Shown here piece after piece: positions 61,180-64,000 of a stretch of 64,000 nucleotides of DNA; position 1 is the first letter of the stretch; each line of letters begins with the position of its first letter. The stretch is from assembly GCF_000004075.3 (NCBI RefSeq), contig NC_026655.2, positions 4,092,001 through 4,156,000 on the forward strand, given 5' to 3'. The notes under the pieces were generated by a model that was given only the letters and a program-made list of their open reading frames with translations, did no database searches and was not told the DNA's origin. The DNA comes from Cucumis sativus (Eukaryota > Streptophyta > Magnoliopsida > Cucurbitales > Cucurbitaceae). The position numbers and the translations under genes are program-made.

Positions 61180-63956
61180 ATTTGTTGTAATGCAAAAAAC
61201 TTTATTATAAAATAATGTCTTCAAAATTTAGCTATGATTTATTTTTAAGAGATTTTTTTAAAATGGTAGATTTTTCAAAATATTTATAACCAATAGCAAA
61301 TTCTATTACTGATAGTCATTGATATGCCATAGTGATAAAAAGACTATAAGTTATAAAATCTAAAATTTTGTTATAATTCGTAAATATTTTAATTTATTTT
61401 ATTATTTTAAAAAATGTCCCTTATTTTTAACTTAAAAAAACATCCTTTCAAACATTGGATATATATTTGAAACTTTTTATTTAGTTCATAAATTTATGGT
61501 TTATAGGAAAGTTAGTATATTATATACTATATAAAAGGATATATATAGTAATAAAAGATAAACATGTATCTTCTTAAACTAAAAATTACATAAAATTACT
61601 CACTAAAATCACCAAGCCAAATAATTTTGTGAAAGCAAATACAAGATGGGTATGGTTTTATAGAAGTTTGTGTATGAATTTAGAGTAAATTCACCCTTTT
61701 GTATGCCTAAAAAAATATCAGACCAATTGAAGAAGATTTAAGATCCACATGATTTTATTTTGTTATTTTTATTTCTTATATATGATTTTTATTTACTCCA
61801 TTTCTAATGAAATAACATATGTCTTAGTTCATTGTCAGAAAATTTTGACTTTCTCTTCAAATAATATTTTCTGTCGATAAATATTAAGATATCTCATTCC
61901 AATGATATTGAAAAAACAAAAAGAAATTGAAAAATTACAATTAAATAATTTAGTACCATTTAGAAAGATAGATGGGATATTAGTGAAAAAAAACCTAAAT
62001 ATTTTAAAGCAAATTAATGCTTCAAATATTTAAATTTTATAATAAGAGGTACAATACGAGAACTTTGTAAGTGATCATCTATCGTCTAAGCATATTTATC
62101 TTATTAAAAATCGTAAAATTTCTTTAATTCAATTTTTATTAAGGAAGATGTCAAAACACTGTGACAATAACAACTTTTTTTTAAAAAAAGAACTATCGTA
62201 AAAACTAAATTCAGATAAACTTAGAAGTAGAAAACCGAAATAATATTTTGACCTAAACATTTGTGGTACATTTTTAATAAAATACACAATCCAACTAAAA
62301 CAACCCTCAACACCTAGATTTCCACCACCCATGGTTTTTTTTTCCAAACTCCAAACTATTGAATTTGGGTTCTCATGTGACAATGTCTACTTTATATGTA
62401 TCAATTGACCTTTCTTTCTTTCTTTCTACTGTGCTCTCTTCACATCTATTTCTTACATTACTATACTCAGTGCTCATTCCCATTAATTTCCCATTGCTTC
62501 AACTTTCTATATCATTCAACATTTATTCATTTATTTTGGCTTTATTATACATTACTATACTTTTGGCTTTGCTGATATGTCACTGTCACCCTATATATGT
62601 TTAAGGGGACAGTTTTTCAATTGTTTATATCTATCTTATTTTACTTCTAGCTCTTTTTTTTATTATTAATTCTTTTTGGTTGGGAGGAGGGGGTGAGGGG
62701 GGGTCATTTTTGGTGTTGAAAAGACATGAAATTTTCCACAAATGATGCATATATATTATATTTCATTTTAGTATAATCCAAACTTTATGGAAAAAGGACA
62801 ATTATATTGGATTGTTTTTTGTTAATCACTTGGAAAATATAAAAGGAAAACATATAAAAAAAGAAAAGAGAGATAGGTTTAAGTTGCCTTTATTGTCTGT
62901 TCATTGAATATGATTTCAATGAATGAGCTCTCTCTACCAAAGCTCATTTCTTTTCCTTCTTTTTTTCCCTTCTTTTTTGTCAGTATAGTTTGCCTTTTAC
63001 CTTTTATTATTTTAAACAAAATCATTTCATGGAAATATATATATGAAAATAAACTTAGAATTTCATTTGTTAAATGATGATCATTAACTTAACTTTACTT
63101 CTATTGTTTTTTCTTTTAAATGAATTGATGATCTTCATGTTATGTCTAAAAGTTATATTGTTTTGATGTGAAATAATTGGAATTGAAGTTATTTTTTGAA
63201 GAGAAAAAAAAGTTACCAGATTTTGATGTGTTTTACTTTACACGTGCGAAAGATGAGTCAAAGTATAAGGGGATGCCCTTAGCTAGGGGCCTGGGTGGGT
63301 TTTTATTATGTCCATCTAATAATGGTTTTTTCAACAGTACAATTTCAAAAGGTCTCTCATTGAGGGGGAAAAAGAATTCATATTCACATTTATTATCCTG
63401 GCTTTATCTTATCATAAAATATTCCTTCTAATTTTTATATAACTTTTAATAGATTTGCTAACGTTAACGATTATATATGTTTATTGACACATAATGATTT
63501 AAGACAAATATATATGTGCACCCTCTAGAGAAGAAAGCAGTATGTTTATTGTTAAACGAAACTTAGTCAATCAACTATTTATAAATATTAATTTTACTAA
63601 AGGAAAAGTAGTTTTATGAGGAAGAGATTGATCATGTTCGTAGTTTCAATATTATGGACATTATCTATATAAAATTATTGTTGTTATTTGGAATGGCAAC
63701 TGTGAGAAAGTTTGTGGAAATGAAGGAAGAGTATTGCATTGATTGTTTGAACTATAAACTCAGTTTTAGTCTTTAGAGCTAAAAAAATAAGAATTGACTC
63801 ATTGAAAAGGAGGGTTAATGTATCACATCTCAGAGAGATAAAATTTCATGATAATTAACAAGAAACTAATGGATTAATAGATATATATACCAGAATATCT
63901 CAACTAGGTTCTATAGCATCATCCATACCACAAAGCCAAAAGAAGAATATCATTAC
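61180..63956. other. Gene-free spacer
   Basis: AT-rich; 61250-61440 has faint resemblance to the foldback MITE family (CTATTACTGATAG, ATTTTGTTATAATTCGTAAAT). A G-rich patch, GGGAGGAGGGGGTGAGGGGGG, lies at about 62681-62702. Dispersed-repeat copy 4 is at 63866-63935. Open frames at 62359 and 63177 have no recognisable domain. Confidence 0.45.
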
Positions 63957-64000
63957 CTGAAATAATAAAGTACAAGATAGCAGCAAGCGCAAAAGGCTCA
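63957..64000 (-). CDS. Possible partial exon of a gene running off the right edge
   Basis: On the minus strand the last 44 bases end TTATTTCAG followed by GTAATGAT, a good 5' splice site. Two frames are open: one reads EPFALAAILYFIIS, which resembles a membrane helix. The segment is less AT-rich than its left flank. Too short for any family call; it may be chance. Confidence 0.25.

Noticed and set aside
1-64000. CRISPR array, operons, prophage or bacterial defence system
   Set aside because: Spliced plant genes throughout; no regularly spaced identical repeats.

Overview
The window is AT-rich plant nuclear DNA: intron-rich genes with GT/AG splice sites, a nuclear tRNA-Ile gene, plant-specific families (phytocyanin-like, TCP, chloroplast-type cyclophilin) and many small transposon relics. 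The mix of foldback MITEs and tRNA-related SINEs suggests a dicot, and Cucurbitaceae is my best guess; that placement is inference, not read directly from a marker.

Left third (1-26 kb), compact genes. 1-2042 (+) is the 3' end of a DDX18/Has1-type DEAD-box RNA helicase. 2723-3358 (-) is an early-nodulin-like phytocyanin. 4266-9156 (+) is a C3HC/Rsm1 zinc-finger (NIPA-like) nuclear protein. 9884-11025 (-) is a divergent, probably plastid, cyclophilin. 12593-14251 (-) is mitochondrial single-stranded DNA-binding protein. 16753-19069 (+) is a universal-stress-protein-like gene. 20425-20913 (-) is an intronless plant protein of unknown function with G-box/ABRE-like motifs upstream. About 5.3 kb of gene-free DNA follows.

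Middle (26.3-42.6 kb), one large gene. TAF2, the TFIID subunit, is spliced here from 25 coding exons into a 1362-residue protein. Its introns are a sink for mobile DNA: an antisense LINE fragment, three SINE copies, a decayed tRNA-Phe copy, a Mutator-like MITE with a perfect 9-bp target duplication, a solo LTR with a perfect 5-bp target duplication, and a second LTR of the same family still attached to its primer-binding site.

Right third (42.6-64 kb), gene-poor. The only clear protein gene is a CYC/TB1-type TCP transcription factor at 55241-56476 (-). A tRNA-Ile(AAU) gene lies at 61106-61179 (-). Further MITE copies, a dispersed repeat and a possible spliced non-coding transcript (about 49.2-52.9 kb) were seen. 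The last 44 bases may be the edge of another minus-strand gene.

The genes are independent housekeeping and developmental loci, not an operon or cluster. I saw no CRISPR array, complete autonomous transposon, organelle insertion or convincing novel multi-gene system. The most unusual observations are the well-delimited insertions inside TAF2 and the candidate spliced short-ORF transcript. Exon joins were made by hand from splice consensus, reading frame and family knowledge, without transcript data.
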